From: an uncultured Actinomyces sp.
GTDB lineage: Bacteria; Actinomycetota; Actinomycetes; Actinomycetales; Actinomycetaceae
Length of the DNA: 15,140 bases
Direction of reading: 5' to 3'
NCBI GenBank assembly: GCA_915063485.1
Contig: CAJZDJ010000047.1
Location: 1 to 15,140 of the forward strand
A model generated the notes under the pieces. The model saw nothing but the letters and a program-made list of their open reading frames with translations, ran no database searches and was not told where the DNA came from. Made by a program: the position numbers and the translations under genes. Below, piece after piece: positions 14,926-15,140 of the stretch; within the stretch, counting starts at the first letter, position 1; each line of letters starts with the position of its first letter.

Positions 14926-15140
14926 TAGATGTCTTTAGGTTTCAGCGCTCTAAAAATGTCAGTCTGCTGCTAGTGGGTAAGCCACACTGCTTGGCTCGGC
15001 TTTGAAGGTAGCAGGTGGTGAGTTACGTAGAGTGTTCGCGATAGGTGGTGGCAGGCTGTGCGCGGGGTGGCGTCGTTGAGAAAAAGCAGGGCCGGGAGCA
15101 AAACCGGGGCCTGGACTAAGCGGGCCGGGAGCAGACGGGG
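14926..15140. other. Gene-free right end with a GC-rich direct repeat
   Basis: No credible gene is seen on either strand up to the edge. GGGCCGGGAGCA occurs at 15089-15100 and again at 15122-15133, 33 bases apart. The first copy can fold with the following CCGGGGCC. This may be the beginning of a repeat array or of a gene continuing beyond the window. Confidence 0.4.

Noticed and set aside
12838..15140. Attachment site duplication from integration at tRNA-Ser
   Set aside because: I found no second copy of the tRNA 3' end to the right within the window, and no integrase gene. Integration remains only a suggestion.

Overview
This window looks like a chromosomal segment of a moderately high-GC actinobacterium, most likely in or near the Actinomycetaceae. 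The order and genus are inferred from gene content and protein style only. Supporting signs are a class Ib ribonucleotide reductase whose nrdF is separated from nrdE, an LpqF-like lipoprotein, uracil phosphoribosyltransferase next to tadA and tRNA-Ser, and several genes that appear to be transcribed without a leader. CTAG tetranucleotides and CTA leucine codons are common.

Layout. Positions 1-230 hold the end of nrdE, followed by a perfect intrinsic terminator. nrdF (398-1375) and an unrecognised gene (1393-2130) form a second unit, closed by a terminator at 2132-2164. An M20 amidohydrolase (2190-3707, +) and a DUF885 metallopeptidase-like protein (3905-5596, -) converge on a spacer packed with inverted repeats. 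Divergent from the DUF885 gene is a two-gene unit: a low-molecular-weight protein tyrosine phosphatase (5632-6213) and a large lipoprotein (6213-7997). The lipoprotein resembles Cpe/LpqF serine hydrolases but appears to have lost its catalytic residues.

Next comes the methionine importer operon metN-metI-metQ (8387-11252). It is preceded by a compact SAM-I-clan riboswitch whose closing stem overlaps the metN ribosome binding site, so methionine uptake is probably shut off at translation when SAM is plentiful. metQ ends in two strong hairpins facing the convergent upp gene (11454-12092, -). tadA (12171-12689) is divergent from upp and followed by tRNA-Ser(CGA).

Beyond the tRNA terminator the base composition drops and codon use changes. 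An unrecognised 221-residue protein (13081-13746) overlaps by 4 bases a gene for an XRE helix-turn-helix plus ImmA/IrrE metallopeptidase protein (13743-14870). The two form a compact module that looks acquired, with repeated operator-like sequences in its promoter. It is the best candidate here for an accessory stress, phage-regulation or toxin-antitoxin-like system. The last 270 bases hold a hairpin and a short GC-rich direct repeat but no convincing gene.

The two other observations of most interest are a recurring promoter geometry (a -10 box, six bases, then the start codon) at up to four genes, suggesting leaderless mRNAs, and a repeat-derived low-complexity insertion next to the active site of the M20 enzyme.
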